Assembly: GCF_040829825.1 (NCBI RefSeq)
Contig: NZ_JBFOLH010000019.1
Source of the DNA: Leadbetterella sp040829825
GTDB lineage: Bacteria; Bacteroidota; Bacteroidia; Cytophagales; Spirosomataceae
Length of the DNA stretch: 64,000 bases
Strand: one strand, 5' to 3'
The notes beneath the pieces are model-generated. The model had not been told where the DNA came from. It made no database searches and saw nothing but the letters and a program-made list of their open reading frames with translations. The translations under genes and the position numbers were made by a program. Of the stretch, positions 7,264-16,540 are shown piece after piece. Within the stretch, counting starts at the first letter, position 1. Each line of letters opens with the position of its first letter.

Positions 7264-9204
7264 ATGCGAAAAGGGATATTGATTTTATTTTCAGTATTAA
7301 TTTCCATCTTTTGCCGGGCACAGGTGGAAATTAAAAGAGACAGCCTGTTGAGCCTGCTGGCAGGAGCGAAGGATGATTCCACCCGCATTTCGCTGCTGTT
7401 GAAGGTGAGCGATCTTTATTCTACGGGAAATTTTGACAGCTCTTTTCTCTATATGAATAAAGCTGCAAAGCTGGCGCAGGAGAAAGGCATAACCGCTTGC
7501 GATCAGTATATCAATACCGCCTTTATGCAATACTATTATTATAATAACGATTACAAAAGCTCGATAGACTATGCATTAAAGAACCTGGCGATTGCCGGAA
7601 AATCCGGTGATGACAAGCTTCTGGCCAAAACCTATAATAACCTGGCCGCCGTTTACAATCATTTTGGAAACTATAAATCGGCTATTGACTATTCTTTAAA
7701 ATGCCTGGCCCTGTCGGAAAAAACGAAAGACAGTACAAGTTTCCCTATTCGTAATCTTACGGCGTCTAACACGTACTACAACCTGAAGCAGTACGATAAA
7801 GCCATATTTTACGCCAAAAGAGCTATTGAATTCGGGAAGCAGTTCCGTAATCCATTTGCTGTAATGATGGGGCTCAATAATATGGCCGCTTCCTATTCAG
7901 ATCAGCACAAAATGGATACAGCCATTCAAATATACGGGGAACAACTGGCCCTTGCCCAAAAAGAAGAAGATCTTGTGGTCACCTGCTATGCACTGATTAA
8001 CCTGTGTCAAAATTATTTTTCGGTGAATAACCCGGCGGCCGTTGAAAAATATGCTGTGATGCTGAATAAAGCAGCTGTAGGTTTACCCGATAAAACCACC
8101 CGGGTGGAAATAGGAAATGTAAATGCCTTGCGCTATATACTAAGAAAAGAATATTCACTCGCAAAGGCGGAATTAGACAGCGGTATTGCTCTTGCCAAAA
8201 AGGAAAATGCCGATGCTTTGGGAAATCTGTACCAAACGTATTCAAAATTATACTTTATACAAAACAGGATAAGGGAAGCGGAGGACTACGCCTATAAGTA
8301 CGACTCGCTGCAAAGCATTGCCAACATAAAAGAGTTGAATTTTTACATAGAGGATTTAGAGGCTAAATATGAAACGGAAAAAAAAGAAGACCAGATCAGG
8401 CTGCAGCAGACAGAATTAAGGCAGAAAAGTAACTTTATTTATTTTCTGGCGGCAGGTGTGGTTTCTTTGGTGGTGATTTCTTTGCTGATTTACAGGAATT
8501 ACCGTCATCGCCAAAAGCTGCAGCAGGCCAAGATTGATGAGCTGGAAACGGAAAAAAAGCTTACTGCCACCGAAGCCGTTTTGAAAGGGGAAGAACAGGA
8601 ACGTACGAGGCTTGCCAAAGATCTCCACGACGGTCTTGGGGGTATGCTCAGCGGCATAAAATTTTCCCTGAACAATATGAAGGAAAATTTAATCATGACG
8701 CCCGATAACGCTCAGGCCTTTGAACGCAGCATGGATATGCTGGACAGTTCTATCCGGGAAATGCGCCGTGTTGCGCATAACATGATGCCCGAAATGCTGG
8801 TGAAATATGGATTAGACGCTGCTTTGAAAGAATTTTGCAATGAAATTGACCGCAGCGGTGCCATACATGCAAGTTATCAGTCGGTAGGCATGAAAGACAT
8901 GCCCGTTGACCCAACCATCAGCGTTACGGTTTACCGCATTATCCAGGAGCTGGTGAATAATGCGGTTAAACATGCACAGGCCAAAAATGTGCTGGTACAA
9001 TTGCATCAGTCGGAATCGGAAAAAGTATTGGCTGTTACAGTGGAAGACGACGGAATTGGTTTTGATGCAAGCACGTTAAAAAGCTCGGGGGGCATGGGCT
9101 GGGAGAGCATTCAGAACCGGGTAGAGTTTCTGAAAGGCAGGTTGGATGTGCAATCCGGACCGGGCAGGGGTTCTTCGGTAATGATAGAAATTAATAGGGT
9201 ATGA
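7264..9204 (+). CDS. TPR-containing sensor histidine kinase (HisKA_3/NarX type)
   Basis: The 646-residue protein has a signal peptide (1-19), then a periplasmic array of tetratricopeptide-like repeats (about 40-350, such as KTYNNLAAVYNHFGNYKSAI), a coiled coil, one membrane helix (about 391-410), and a cytoplasmic kinase. The dimerisation/phosphoacceptor helix has EEQERTRLAKDLHDGLGGML with His455, followed by the ATPase N-box NNAVKHA (565-571) and the G-box DDGIGFD (595-601). It should autophosphorylate and pass phosphate to the response regulator whose gene overlaps it by 4 bp (ATGA). The extracytoplasmic TPR sensor with HisKA_3 is a common Bacteroidetes layout; the signal is unknown. Confidence 0.93.
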   Translation: MRKGILILFSVLISIFCRAQVEIKRDSLLSLLAGAKDDSTRISLLLKVSDLYSTGNFDSSFLYMNKAAKLAQEKGITACDQYINTAFMQYYYYNNDYKSSIDYALKNLAIAGKSGDDKLLAKTYNNLAAVYNHFGNYKSAIDYSLKCLALSEKTKDSTSFPIRNLTASNTYYNLKQYDKAIFYAKRAIEFGKQFRNPFAVMMGLNNMAASYSDQHKMDTAIQIYGEQLALAQKEEDLVVTCYALINLCQNYFSVNNPAAVEKYAVMLNKAAVGLPDKTTRVEIGNVNALRYILRKEYSLAKAELDSGIALAKKENADALGNLYQTYSKLYFIQNRIREAEDYAYKYDSLQSIANIKELNFYIEDLEAKYETEKKEDQIRLQQTELRQKSNFIYFLAAGVVSLVVISLLIYRNYRHRQKLQQAKIDELETEKKLTATEAVLKGEEQERTRLAKDLHDGLGGMLSGIKFSLNNMKENLIMTPDNAQAFERSMDMLDSSIREMRRVAHNMMPEMLVKYGLDAALKEFCNEIDRSGAIHASYQSVGMKDMPVDPTISVTVYRIIQELVNNAVKHAQAKNVLVQLHQSESEKVLAVTVEDDGIGFDASTLKSSGGMGWESIQNRVEFLKGRLDVQSGPGRGSSVMIEINRV

Positions 9205-9821
9205 AGACAGGAATTTTCATCGTAGACGATCATTATATGGTCATTGAAGGTATCCGTTCATTATTGCAAAATGAAACAGGCATCGAATGGCTTGGCCATG
9301 CCACCAATGCGGCATCCTGCCTGGGTTTTCTGAAGCTTCAGCAGCCGGATGTTATACTCATGGATGTGAACCTGCCGGATAAAAGTGGCACAGAGCTGTG
9401 CAAAGAAATAAAGCAGCTATATCCTTCTGTTTTGGTGCTGGGGCTCAGCACATTTAACCAGCAGGCCATTATCGAAAATATGATACAGAACGGGGCATCA
9501 GGGTACCTGCTGAAAAACGCCACCAAAAAAGAAATAATGGAAGCCATCTCCCTGGTACAAAAAGGCAGATCATACTTCAGTGCAGAAGCTGCCCAGTCAT
9601 TGAAAAAACCGCATGAACAGCAGCCGCTGATTACCCGGAGAGAGAAAGAAGTGTTGCAATTGATTGCCGAAGGCTTGACCAATGCGGAAGTATCGGAAAA
9701 ACTTTTTATCAGTGTCTCCACGGTAAATACGCATCGCAAAAGTCTGCTGGAAAAATTTGAGGTGAAGAACACCGCCACGCTTATTGGTAAAGCCATAAAG
9801 ATGGGGTTGATACAAACATAG
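9201..9821 (+). CDS. NarL/LuxR-family response regulator
   Basis: The 206-residue protein has a receiver domain (1-120) with the acidic pocket DD (9-10), phosphoacceptor Asp55 in VILMDVNLPD and the conserved Lys in YLLKNATKKE, then a LuxR-type helix-turn-helix (about 140-205: LITRREKEVLQLIAEGLTNA, then SVSTVNTHRKSLLEKF). It overlaps the kinase gene by 4 bp, so the two are translationally coupled and form a cognate two-component system. Targets are not visible from the sequence. Confidence 0.95.
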   Translation: MKTGIFIVDDHYMVIEGIRSLLQNETGIEWLGHATNAASCLGFLKLQQPDVILMDVNLPDKSGTELCKEIKQLYPSVLVLGLSTFNQQAIIENMIQNGASGYLLKNATKKEIMEAISLVQKGRSYFSAEAAQSLKKPHEQQPLITRREKEVLQLIAEGLTNAEVSEKLFISVSTVNTHRKSLLEKFEVKNTATLIGKAIKMGLIQT

Positions 9822-9882
9822 AGGTAAGTGCCGGAGTCATACAACACAACCCGGAAAGGGTCATATATCAGACATGTACCAT

Positions 9883-9917
9883 AAAAAAACGGAACTTCAT
9901 TGCTGGAGTTCCGTTTT
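9883..9917 (-). terminator. Intrinsic terminator after tRNA-Leu
   Basis: AAAACGGAACT (9886-9896) and AGTTCCGTTTT (9907-9917) form an 11-bp stem with a 10-nt loop. On the minus strand it is followed by a run of T, immediately downstream of the tRNA. The weaker T-run on the plus strand could also stop transcripts from the response regulator gene. Confidence 0.75.
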
Positions 9918-9919
9918 CG

Positions 9920-10003
9920 TACCCGGGGCCGGGATCGAACCGGCACGAGTTTAACCTCATTGGTGTTTGAGACCAACGCGTCTACCAATTCCGCCACCCG
10001 GGC
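9920..10003 (-). tRNA. tRNA-Leu (anticodon CAA)
   Basis: The minus strand reads GCCCGGGTGGCGGAATTGGT, a typical class II leucine D-arm, then an anticodon stem TTGGT/ACCAA with loop CTCAAAC (anticodon CAA, decoding UUG), a variable arm, the T-arm GGTTCGATCCC and the acceptor end CCCGGGT with discriminator A. Total length is 84 nt, and no CCA is encoded. The long variable arm fits leucine identity. Confidence 0.95.
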
Positions 10004-10019
10004 GTCGCGTTTGGGAATG

Positions 10020-10027
10020 CAAAAGTA
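10020..10027 (-). promoter_or_regulatory. Promoter -7 element (TACTTTTG) for tRNA-Leu
   Basis: An exact TAnnTTTG match on the minus strand, 16 nt upstream of the tRNA 5' end. Confidence 0.6.
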
Positions 10028-10145
10028 GAGCGGGAACCTTTAGATAACAAATTTTCGGACGTTTTTTTGTTGGGTTACCCCTCGTCTTCGCTCAGGGTGA
10101 CAATGCCACCGCCATCGAATCCATAACGATTCCATCCACACCTAA

Positions 10146-10219
10146 CCATTATCAATTATCCATTGTTAATTGTCCATTGTCAATTGTCCATTGTCAATTG
10201 TCCATTGTCAACTGTCCAT
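10146..10219. repeat. Heptad tandem repeat (CNATTGT type)
   Basis: About ten 7-bp units of the form CCATTGT/CAATTGT follow one another with few changes, up to the stop codon of the permease gene. Alternating units make a 14-bp period, and the internal CAATTG is self-complementary. Just upstream (10072-10105) lies a degenerate relative of the 17-bp unit seen at 30.7 and 31.5 kb (CTCGTCTTCGCTCAGGGTGA). The remainder of 10028-10145 has no gene. Confidence 0.85.
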
Positions 10220-11464
10220 TTATTCATACCGCAACGACTCAATCGGGTCCATCTTCGACGCCTTGTACGCCGGGTAGTAGCCGGAGATCAGGCCCACAAT
10301 GATACATACGATCAGCCCCATGAAGATCCAGTTCCACGGCACGGTGAACGAGCCCTCGCCCTGCGACATCATATAAGACACCACGTTGCCGGCCGATATG
10401 CCCAGGATCACCCCGGCAATACCGCCGATGGCACAGATCACCACCGCCTCCATCAGGAACTGGAAGCGGATCTTGCCGGGTGTGGCGCCCAGCGCCTTCC
10501 GGATGCCAATCTCGCGCGTACGCTCCGTGACCGATACCATCATGATGTTCATCAGCGCGATAGACGCGCCCAGCAGCGTGATAAACGAGATGCCGAAGCC
10601 GCCGATGCGCATGTAGCCTGTAACGGTATTGAATTCGCCCAGCAGGGCATCTGCCCGCTCTACTTCAAAAGAATCTTTTTCGTAGGGCCTGTCGCCCCGC
10701 ACCAGCCGCATGATAGACGTACCTTCTGCCATCACTTCGTCGAGGTCAGTGGCATCGGGCACCGAGGTGGTGACCGTGTAGCCGAAGGTGCCTTCCGTAT
10801 CGTAGTTTCGGGCTACTTCCAGCGGGATGAGCGCCAGGCGGTCGTCGTTACCGCCCGTCATGCTGCCCTTTTTATCCAGTACGCCCACTATAGTGTAGCG
10901 GTCGTTCAGGAAGAGGATATCCTGGCCTACCGGCTTGCCGCCTGGGAAAAATTTTTCAGCAATGTCAAAGCCGATCACCACTACCTTGCTGCCGTAGTTG
11001 CGGTCGGTTTCGGTGATGTTCCGTCCTTCAAGAATCTTGTACCCTTTCAGGCTGAGGTAGTTTTCATCGGCCCCCATGACCGAGTTGTTAGGGTTCGACT
11101 TTTCGTTCTGGTATTTGATGACCTCTGCCCCCGAAACCGTGGTGTAGATGGTAATAATGGCTGACTCCGAACGGGAGAAACGATCGCGGTATTCCACGGC
11201 TTCCCGGAAAGAAATGGGCTTGACGGGCTTCTCTGCCCGGCCTCCCATGCGGCGGGAAGAGTTGCTGCGGGAGTTCATGTCAAACGAGTTGATGCCCATG
11301 CCTTCAAAGCTCTTGTCTATGGCGCCCTGCATGCTTTCAATAGCGGTCAGAATGCCCACCAGGGCCATGATGCCGAAGGTGATGATGGCACTGGTCAGAA
11401 TGCTTCTCAGGAGGTTGGAATTGATGGATCGGAGGCCTTCGAGTATGTTTTCTTTGATGTTCAT
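10220..11464 (-). CDS. MacB/FtsX-type ABC transporter permease
   Basis: The 414-residue protein starts MNIKENILEGLRSINSNLLR, the usual beginning of MacB-family permeases. An N-terminal membrane helix (about 20-45) is followed by a large periplasmic MacB_PCD domain (about 50-280, with MGADENYLSLKGYKILEGRN) and three C-terminal helices forming the FtsX domain (about 290-410), including RTREIGIRKALGA and the ending YYPAYKASKMDPIESLRYE. Such proteins work with a separate ATPase in lipoprotein/peptide extrusion or mechanotransmission; no ATPase gene is next to it. The frame is open further upstream to 11674, but the start at 11464 has a purine-rich site (AAAGGGAA) and gives the family N-terminus. 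Confidence 0.93.
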   Translation of the reverse strand: MNIKENILEGLRSINSNLLRSILTSAIITFGIMALVGILTAIESMQGAIDKSFEGMGINSFDMNSRSNSSRRMGGRAEKPVKPISFREAVEYRDRFSRSESAIITIYTTVSGAEVIKYQNEKSNPNNSVMGADENYLSLKGYKILEGRNITETDRNYGSKVVVIGFDIAEKFFPGGKPVGQDILFLNDRYTIVGVLDKKGSMTGGNDDRLALIPLEVARNYDTEGTFGYTVTTSVPDATDLDEVMAEGTSIMRLVRGDRPYEKDSFEVERADALLGEFNTVTGYMRIGGFGISFITLLGASIALMNIMMVSVTERTREIGIRKALGATPGKIRFQFLMEAVVICAIGGIAGVILGISAGNVVSYMMSQGEGSFTVPWNWIFMGLIVCIIVGLISGYYPAYKASKMDPIESLRYE

Positions 11465-11558
11465 AAATGAAATTCCCTTTAATGGAATTAACTTTGGAGG
11501 TGCATCACCGCAATATCCGGTGGTGATCTCAGTTATTAATGCAAAGTTCAGAAGCCCG

Positions 11559-12839
11559 ATGGTAAATAACAAGCACTTGAAACGAGCCATTTTACCGCTT
11601 ATCATATTTTTAGGCCTTTTCGGGAGGGCGTCGGCCAACCAGCTGATGATCCCGATGGACGATACCCAGACCAACCACCTGAAAGCCTATGGAGTGGCTT
11701 TCTGGGTGCTGAAGAAGTATGAGACGGAAATCGACTGGCTGCTGAATTACCGCGGCGGCAGTTTCCTGATGCCGTTTTCGCAGAATTTTGTCAACGAATG
11801 CGTGATCCGGGGCGTAAGCTACGAGATCATTTCCGATGCCGACGCCAGCAATGTGCTGGCCACAGTGCGCGATCCGAATGCCAATATGGACGCCGTGAAG
11901 CTGCAGAAAGCTCCCAAAATAGCCGTATATACGCCTAAAAGCGCTATGCCCTGGGACGACGCCGTGACGCTGGCCCTGACGTACGCCGAGATTTCCTTTG
12001 ATAAGGTTTACGACGACGAGGTGCTGGAAGGCAAGCTGCCCGAATACGACTGGCTGCACCTGCACCACGAAGATTTTACAGGACAATTCGGGAAGTTTAT
12101 TGTGCATGCCCAGCGGAAATGGTTCCAGGATCAGAAACAGGAGCTGGAAGGAATAGCCCGAAAGCACGGCTTTCAGAAGGTGTCGCAGCTGAGGGCTGCG
12201 GTAGCCAAAAAAATATGGGATTTTGTGTACGGCGGCGGCTATATGTTTGCCATGTGCAATGCCACCGATACGTTTGAGATTGCTATGGCCGCCCAGGGCG
12301 TTGATATTGTAGACCGGGTATACGACGGCGACGGCATGGACCCCAAAGCCGATGAAAAGCTGAATTATGACGTAACCTTTGCGTTTAAAGACTTCAAGCT
12401 GGTCAAAGATCCGTATGAAGTGGAGTTTTCCAGCATTGACCACCGCCAGGAACAGCGCGGCGTGGTGGAAGGAAACGACTTCTTCAACCTTTTCGAGTTT
12501 TCTGCCAAATATGACCCGGTGCCCACCATGCTCACCCAGAACCACCAGAGCGTGATTAAAGGGTTTATGGGCCAAACCACGGCCTTCCGCAAGCCGTTTA
12601 TCAAATCAGAAGTGGTGATCCTGGCAGAGAACCGCGAGCTGGGCGAGGCCCGGTACATCCACGGTACGGCCGGCAAAGGCTTCTGGACGTACTACGGCGG
12701 CCACGACCCGGAAGATTACCAGCATTTTGTAGACGAAGAGCCCACCGATCTGAACCTGCACCCCAACTCGGCAGGCTACCGGCTCATTCTGAACAATGTG
12801 CTGTTCCCGGCAGCGAAAAAGAAAAAAATGAAGACATAA
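11559..12839 (+). CDS. Secreted protein of the Bacteroidetes 'asparagine synthetase B' family
   Basis: The 426-residue protein has a signal peptide (MVNNKHLKRAILPLIIFLGL, ending near residue 26). The mature part matches from memory the Bacteroidetes family annotated as asparagine synthetase B: LIPMDDTQTNHLKAYGVAFW, LNYRGGSF, LHLHHEDFTGQFGKF, GGGYMFAMCNATDTFEIAMA, PTMLTQNH, GHDPEDYQHFV and the ending LILNNVLFPAAKKKK. It lacks the N-terminal Cys nucleophile, glutaminase domain and ATP pyrophosphatase loop (SGGxDS) of true AsnB and is exported, so the usual name is probably wrong. The HHEDF and GHDPEDYQH motifs suggest a metal-dependent or glutamine amidotransferase-like fold, but that is inference. 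It is transcribed divergently from the permease, with the Wzi-like gene 114 bp downstream. Confidence 0.85.
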   Translation: MVNNKHLKRAILPLIIFLGLFGRASANQLMIPMDDTQTNHLKAYGVAFWVLKKYETEIDWLLNYRGGSFLMPFSQNFVNECVIRGVSYEIISDADASNVLATVRDPNANMDAVKLQKAPKIAVYTPKSAMPWDDAVTLALTYAEISFDKVYDDEVLEGKLPEYDWLHLHHEDFTGQFGKFIVHAQRKWFQDQKQELEGIARKHGFQKVSQLRAAVAKKIWDFVYGGGYMFAMCNATDTFEIAMAAQGVDIVDRVYDGDGMDPKADEKLNYDVTFAFKDFKLVKDPYEVEFSSIDHRQEQRGVVEGNDFFNLFEFSAKYDPVPTMLTQNHQSVIKGFMGQTTAFRKPFIKSEVVILAENRELGEARYIHGTAGKGFWTYYGGHDPEDYQHFVDEEPTDLNLHPNSAGYRLILNNVLFPAAKKKKMKT

Positions 12840-12953
12840 GGCTCCGGCTATGCTGAAAACCGGTAAGCAGCACCTGCACGCTTCCGCTTGCTTTGTTTTG
12901 AAATAATTCAGGAAGGGCGGAGGCATTGGCTTGAAATTTGAGCTGCCTCTTGT

Positions 12954-14423
12954 GTGAATATCCGAATTGTACTTATCCTCGCTCTGCTTTTATCATCCGG
13001 GGCAGCCAGGGCTCAGTCTGGTCGTACGGTGACCTATACGGCTGAGTTCGGAGGCCTTTATTCGCTCAATAACCGGGCCCCCTTCTGGGTTCGGAGCAAC
13101 CAGTTCGGTATGGTGCCCGATTCGGGCAATACGTTTTTTTTCAGGCACAGCCTGTATACAAAAGAAGATACCTCAGCCCGCCGGTGGAAGCTGCAGGCCG
13201 GAATAGAAATGGTGACCATGGTGGGGGAGGAGACCCGGCTTCTGCTGCCCGAAGCTTTTATTACGGCCCGCAGGGGTAAAGTTCAGCTGCTGGCCGGCCG
13301 GAAAAAGCAGGTGCACGGTTTTACCGACACCACCCTCAGCAGCGGCTCCATGACCTGGTCGGGAAACGCGCTCCCGCTGCCGGGCATAGAGATCTCCCTG
13401 CCCGATTACGTGAATTTCATGAACGGATTCCTGGGCATAAAAGGCCATTTTGCCCACGCCTGGTTCGGCAACCAGACCTATGTCAGGAATTACTACCTTC
13501 ATCAGAAGTCGCTCTATGCCCGCCTGGGACGCCCCGGGGGGCGGGTTAAATTATACGGGGGAATTCTGCACCACGTGCAATGGGGCGGCGAGCCGAAATA
13601 CCCGGTGCCGGATGACCGCTGGCTGACCATCAATGAACGTTTTGCCTCAGGCTGGAACGTGTACCGCGACGTGGTCTTTCCCTTTCATAACCCGCCGCGC
13701 GATTCCGCTAAAATAGCTTCTTTTGATTTTGAAAACCGGTACGGCAACCACCTCGGACAGATCGATATCGGCGGCGAGCTGAATACGGGAAGCTACCGCT
13801 GGCTTTTTTATAAGCAACTGCCCTTTGAAACCGGGCAGACTTTCAGCAGCCTGGGCAACCTCGACGACGGCGTGTACGGCGTTTCGCTGGCCAACCGGAA
13901 GCCGGAGGGCTGGTTCCGGCGCATGGTGGTAGAGTTTATTCATACCACCAACCAGGGCATGTACCGTTCGGGCCTGCTGAAGCTGCTGGGCTATACCGGC
14001 CGGCATTACGGCCGTAACCAGAACTTTTACTTCAGCCATTCGCAGTATGTAGACGGGTGGTCGTACGAGGGCAAGACCATCGGGTCTCCCTTCCTGATCC
14101 CGAACCCGGAGATCCGCGATGAAAAGTCTATCGAGGCCAGCAATTTCTTCGCCAATAACAACAATATTAAAGCCGGTTACCTGGGTCTGATGACGCAGCT
14201 TTCAGGAGTACAGATGGAAACCCGGGTTTCGTTCAGCAAAAATTTCGGCTCCAGCGCCAATGTGCTGCCCGAAACGGCCGATCAGCTTTCCTTTGTCCAT
14301 AAGATGACCCTCCCTCTGCCGCAGCAGGGCGGTTTTATCCAGCTGAATGTGGGCATTGATCACGGCGACCTGATCCGCGATAATTACGGAGTGATGATTT
14401 CCTGGAAGAAGGTATGGGAGTGA
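12954..14423 (+). CDS. Capsule assembly Wzi family outer-membrane protein
   Basis: The 489-residue protein starts at GTG with a signal peptide (MNIRIVLILALLLSSGAARA). The mature chain has many short amphipathic strands typical of a beta-barrel. Family-like stretches include NNRAPFWVRSNQFGMVP (about 40-57), ARRGKVQLLAGRKKQVHG (about 104-121), YARLGRPGGRVKLYGGILHH and the ending LIRDNYGVMISWKKVWE. Wzi proteins anchor capsular polysaccharide in the outer membrane; in Bacteroidetes the family is broad and the substrate is not predictable. A start at GTG is assumed because no ATG gives an intact signal peptide. Confidence 0.85.
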   Translation: MNIRIVLILALLLSSGAARAQSGRTVTYTAEFGGLYSLNNRAPFWVRSNQFGMVPDSGNTFFFRHSLYTKEDTSARRWKLQAGIEMVTMVGEETRLLLPEAFITARRGKVQLLAGRKKQVHGFTDTTLSSGSMTWSGNALPLPGIEISLPDYVNFMNGFLGIKGHFAHAWFGNQTYVRNYYLHQKSLYARLGRPGGRVKLYGGILHHVQWGGEPKYPVPDDRWLTINERFASGWNVYRDVVFPFHNPPRDSAKIASFDFENRYGNHLGQIDIGGELNTGSYRWLFYKQLPFETGQTFSSLGNLDDGVYGVSLANRKPEGWFRRMVVEFIHTTNQGMYRSGLLKLLGYTGRHYGRNQNFYFSHSQYVDGWSYEGKTIGSPFLIPNPEIRDEKSIEASNFFANNNNIKAGYLGLMTQLSGVQMETRVSFSKNFGSSANVLPETADQLSFVHKMTLPLPQQGGFIQLNVGIDHGDLIRDNYGVMISWKKVWE

Positions 14424-14594
14424 ATTTTTCACAAACTACCACCGATAGGTACAGTTTTTTTTTAGCCAGGAAGACCCCGTGCCCTCTCTTTTAAGTCCCT
14501 GCTTCCCGGCAAACAGCCAATCTGTGTCAATCTGCGTGATCTGTTAGAGAAATCTATTTTAAAAACGAGCCGTGCATAATCCACGTTTATATGC

Positions 14595-14602
14595 TATTTT
14601 TG
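14595..14602 (+). promoter_or_regulatory. Promoter -7 element (TATTTTTG) for lepA
   Basis: An exact TAnnTTTG match 30 nt ahead of the GTG at 14633. Because it lies downstream of the possible ATG at 14591, it argues against that longer start. Confidence 0.6.
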
Positions 14603-14632
14603 CGGATTGATTACTCTTTATCACCGCATTTT

Positions 14633-16420
14633 GTGAAGAACATACGGAACTTTTGTATTATAGCCCACATTGATCACGGCAAAAGCACGCTGGCTGACCG
14701 CCTCCTGGAATTTACGGGAACGGTATCTGCCCGCGACATGCAGGCACAGCTGCTCGACAATATGGACCTGGAAAGAGAGCGCGGCATCACCATTAAAAGC
14801 CACGCTATCCAGATGAATTATACCTTCGGGGGAGAGCAGTACACCCTGAACCTGATCGATACCCCGGGGCACGTGGATTTCAGCTACGAAGTATCGCGCT
14901 CCATTGCCGCCTGTGAAGGGGCGCTCCTGATTGTGGATGCCGCGCAGGGTATTGAAGCCCAGACCATCAGCAACCTTTTCCTGGCCCTGGAATATGACCT
15001 GGAGATCATCCCGGTGATCAATAAAATCGACCTGCCCGGCGCTATGATCGAAGAGGTAAAAGACCAGATCGTGGACCTGATCGGCATTGATTCCGATAAA
15101 ATTGTGCTGGCCAGCGCCAAAGAGGGTATCGGTATCACCGACATCCTGGAGGCGGTGGTTAACCGGGTGCCGGCGCCGAAAGGTGATCCCGCAGCTCCGC
15201 TGCAGGGACTGATCTTTGACTCGGTGTTCAATTCCTACCGGGGCATAGAGGTTATTTTCCGGGTGAAGAACGGCAGTATCCGGAAGGGAGACAAGGTGAA
15301 ATTTATTGCTACGGGCAAAGAATATATTGCTGATGAGATCGGTAGCCTGAAGCTGAAGAAGCAGCCGAAAGACGTAATTGAATGTGGGGATGTAGGCTAC
15401 CTGATTTCCGGGATAAAAGTGGCCAAAGAAGTGAAGGTGGGCGATACCATCACCCACACCGAGCGGCCCTCGCTTGAGCCGATCAAAGGCTTTGAAGAGG
15501 TAAAACCCATGGTTTTTGCCGGTATTTACCCGGTAGAGACCACTGACTTTGAAGAGCTGCGCGACTCGATGGACAAGCTGCAGCTGAACGATGCCTCGCT
15601 GGTATGGGAGCCGGAAACTTCGGCGGCCCTGGGCTTCGGTTTTCGTTGCGGTTTCCTCGGAATGCTCCACATGGAGATCATCCAGGAGCGTCTTGAGCGC
15701 GAATTCGACATGACGGTGATCACCACCGTGCCTTCGGTAAAATTCATTGTAAATACCAAGCGGAAGGAGGTGATTCATGTATCGGCGCCCAGTGAAATGC
15801 CCGATCCCAACGTGATCGAGTCCATTGAAGAACCCTTCATCAATGCGCAGATCATTACGGCATCAGAATATGTGGGGGCCATTATGAAGCTCTGCATGGA
15901 TAAGCGGGGCGTGGTGAAAAACCAGGTGTACCTGACGGCCACCCGGGTGGAGCTGACCTTCGATATGCCGCTTTCAGAAGTGGTTTTTGACTTCTTTGAT
16001 AAGCTGAAGTCCATTTCACGCGGCTATGCGTCGCTTGATTACACGCTGATCGGCTACCGGGCCTCTAACCTGGTCAAGCTGGACGTGCTGCTGAACGGTG
16101 ATCCGGTGGATGCGCTTTCGGCCATTGTTCACCGCGATAAAGCCTACGACTGGGGCAAAAAGCTGTGTGAAAAGCTGAAAGAGCTGTTGCCGCGCCAGCA
16201 GTTTGAAATTGCCATACAGGCGGCCATAGGGGCCAAGATAATTGCCCGTGAGACCGTTAAGGCCATCCGGAAAGACGTAACGGCCAAATGTTACGGCGGA
16301 GATATCAGCCGGAAGCGTAAGCTGCTCGAAAAACAGAAGAAAGGGAAGAAACGTATGCGCCAGATCGGGTCGGTAGAAGTGCCGCAGGAGGCGTTTATGG
16401 CGGTATTAAAAATAAATTAA
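14633..16420 (+). CDS. lepA: Elongation factor 4 (LepA)
   Basis: Translational GTPase of 595 residues, the normal LepA length. The G domain begins directly: VKNIRNFCIIAHIDHGKSTL (G1), then RERGITIKS (G2), DTPGHVDF (G3), NKIDLP (G4) and the G5 region SAKEGIG. Domains II and III follow, and the LepA-specific C-terminal domain ends with GGDISRKRKLLEKQKKGKKR, MRQIGSVEVPQEAFMAVL. LepA binds the ribosome and promotes back-translocation or aids initiation complex maturation under stress. The GTG start at 14633 gives the canonical N-terminus; an in-frame ATG 42 bp upstream lies ahead of the promoter element and is less likely. Its last codons are copied in the repeat that follows. Confidence 0.97.
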   Translation: MKNIRNFCIIAHIDHGKSTLADRLLEFTGTVSARDMQAQLLDNMDLERERGITIKSHAIQMNYTFGGEQYTLNLIDTPGHVDFSYEVSRSIAACEGALLIVDAAQGIEAQTISNLFLALEYDLEIIPVINKIDLPGAMIEEVKDQIVDLIGIDSDKIVLASAKEGIGITDILEAVVNRVPAPKGDPAAPLQGLIFDSVFNSYRGIEVIFRVKNGSIRKGDKVKFIATGKEYIADEIGSLKLKKQPKDVIECGDVGYLISGIKVAKEVKVGDTITHTERPSLEPIKGFEEVKPMVFAGIYPVETTDFEELRDSMDKLQLNDASLVWEPETSAALGFGFRCGFLGMLHMEIIQERLEREFDMTVITTVPSVKFIVNTKRKEVIHVSAPSEMPDPNVIESIEEPFINAQIITASEYVGAIMKLCMDKRGVVKNQVYLTATRVELTFDMPLSEVVFDFFDKLKSISRGYASLDYTLIGYRASNLVKLDVLLNGDPVDALSAIVHRDKAYDWGKKLCEKLKELLPRQQFEIAIQAAIGAKIIARETVKAIRKDVTAKCYGGDISRKRKLLEKQKKGKKRMRQIGSVEVPQEAFMAVLKIN

Positions 16421-16540
16421 TTCCGTCAGTCCCGTAGGGACTCAACATCTCCAGCGCCTGGACGAAGCCTGTATTAAAAAATAAATTAATCCCGCCAGTC
16501 CCGTAGGGACTCAACACTTTCAGCCCCTGGACGAAGTCCG
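16404..16540. repeat. Tandem REP-like duplication over the lepA 3' end
   Basis: Two units of about 68 bp (16404-16471 and 16472-16540) are roughly 85% identical. Each begins with a copy of the last lepA codons and the stop (TATTAAAAATAAATTAAT). Each then carries the palindrome GTCCCGTAGGGAC followed by a second imperfect hairpin (CCCCTGGACGAAGTCCGGGG in the second unit). Layout and hairpins resemble bacterial REP elements. The rest of the intergenic region up to 16676 has no gene. Confidence 0.8.

Noticed and set aside
10163..11164. Long open frame opposite the permease gene
   Set aside because: Composition (His/Arg/Asp-rich) is that of an antisense shadow, and the minus-strand product is a clear MacB permease.
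14621..15778. 385-codon open frame opposite lepA
   Set aside because: Shadow of the highly conserved lepA coding sequence; no start signal or family match.
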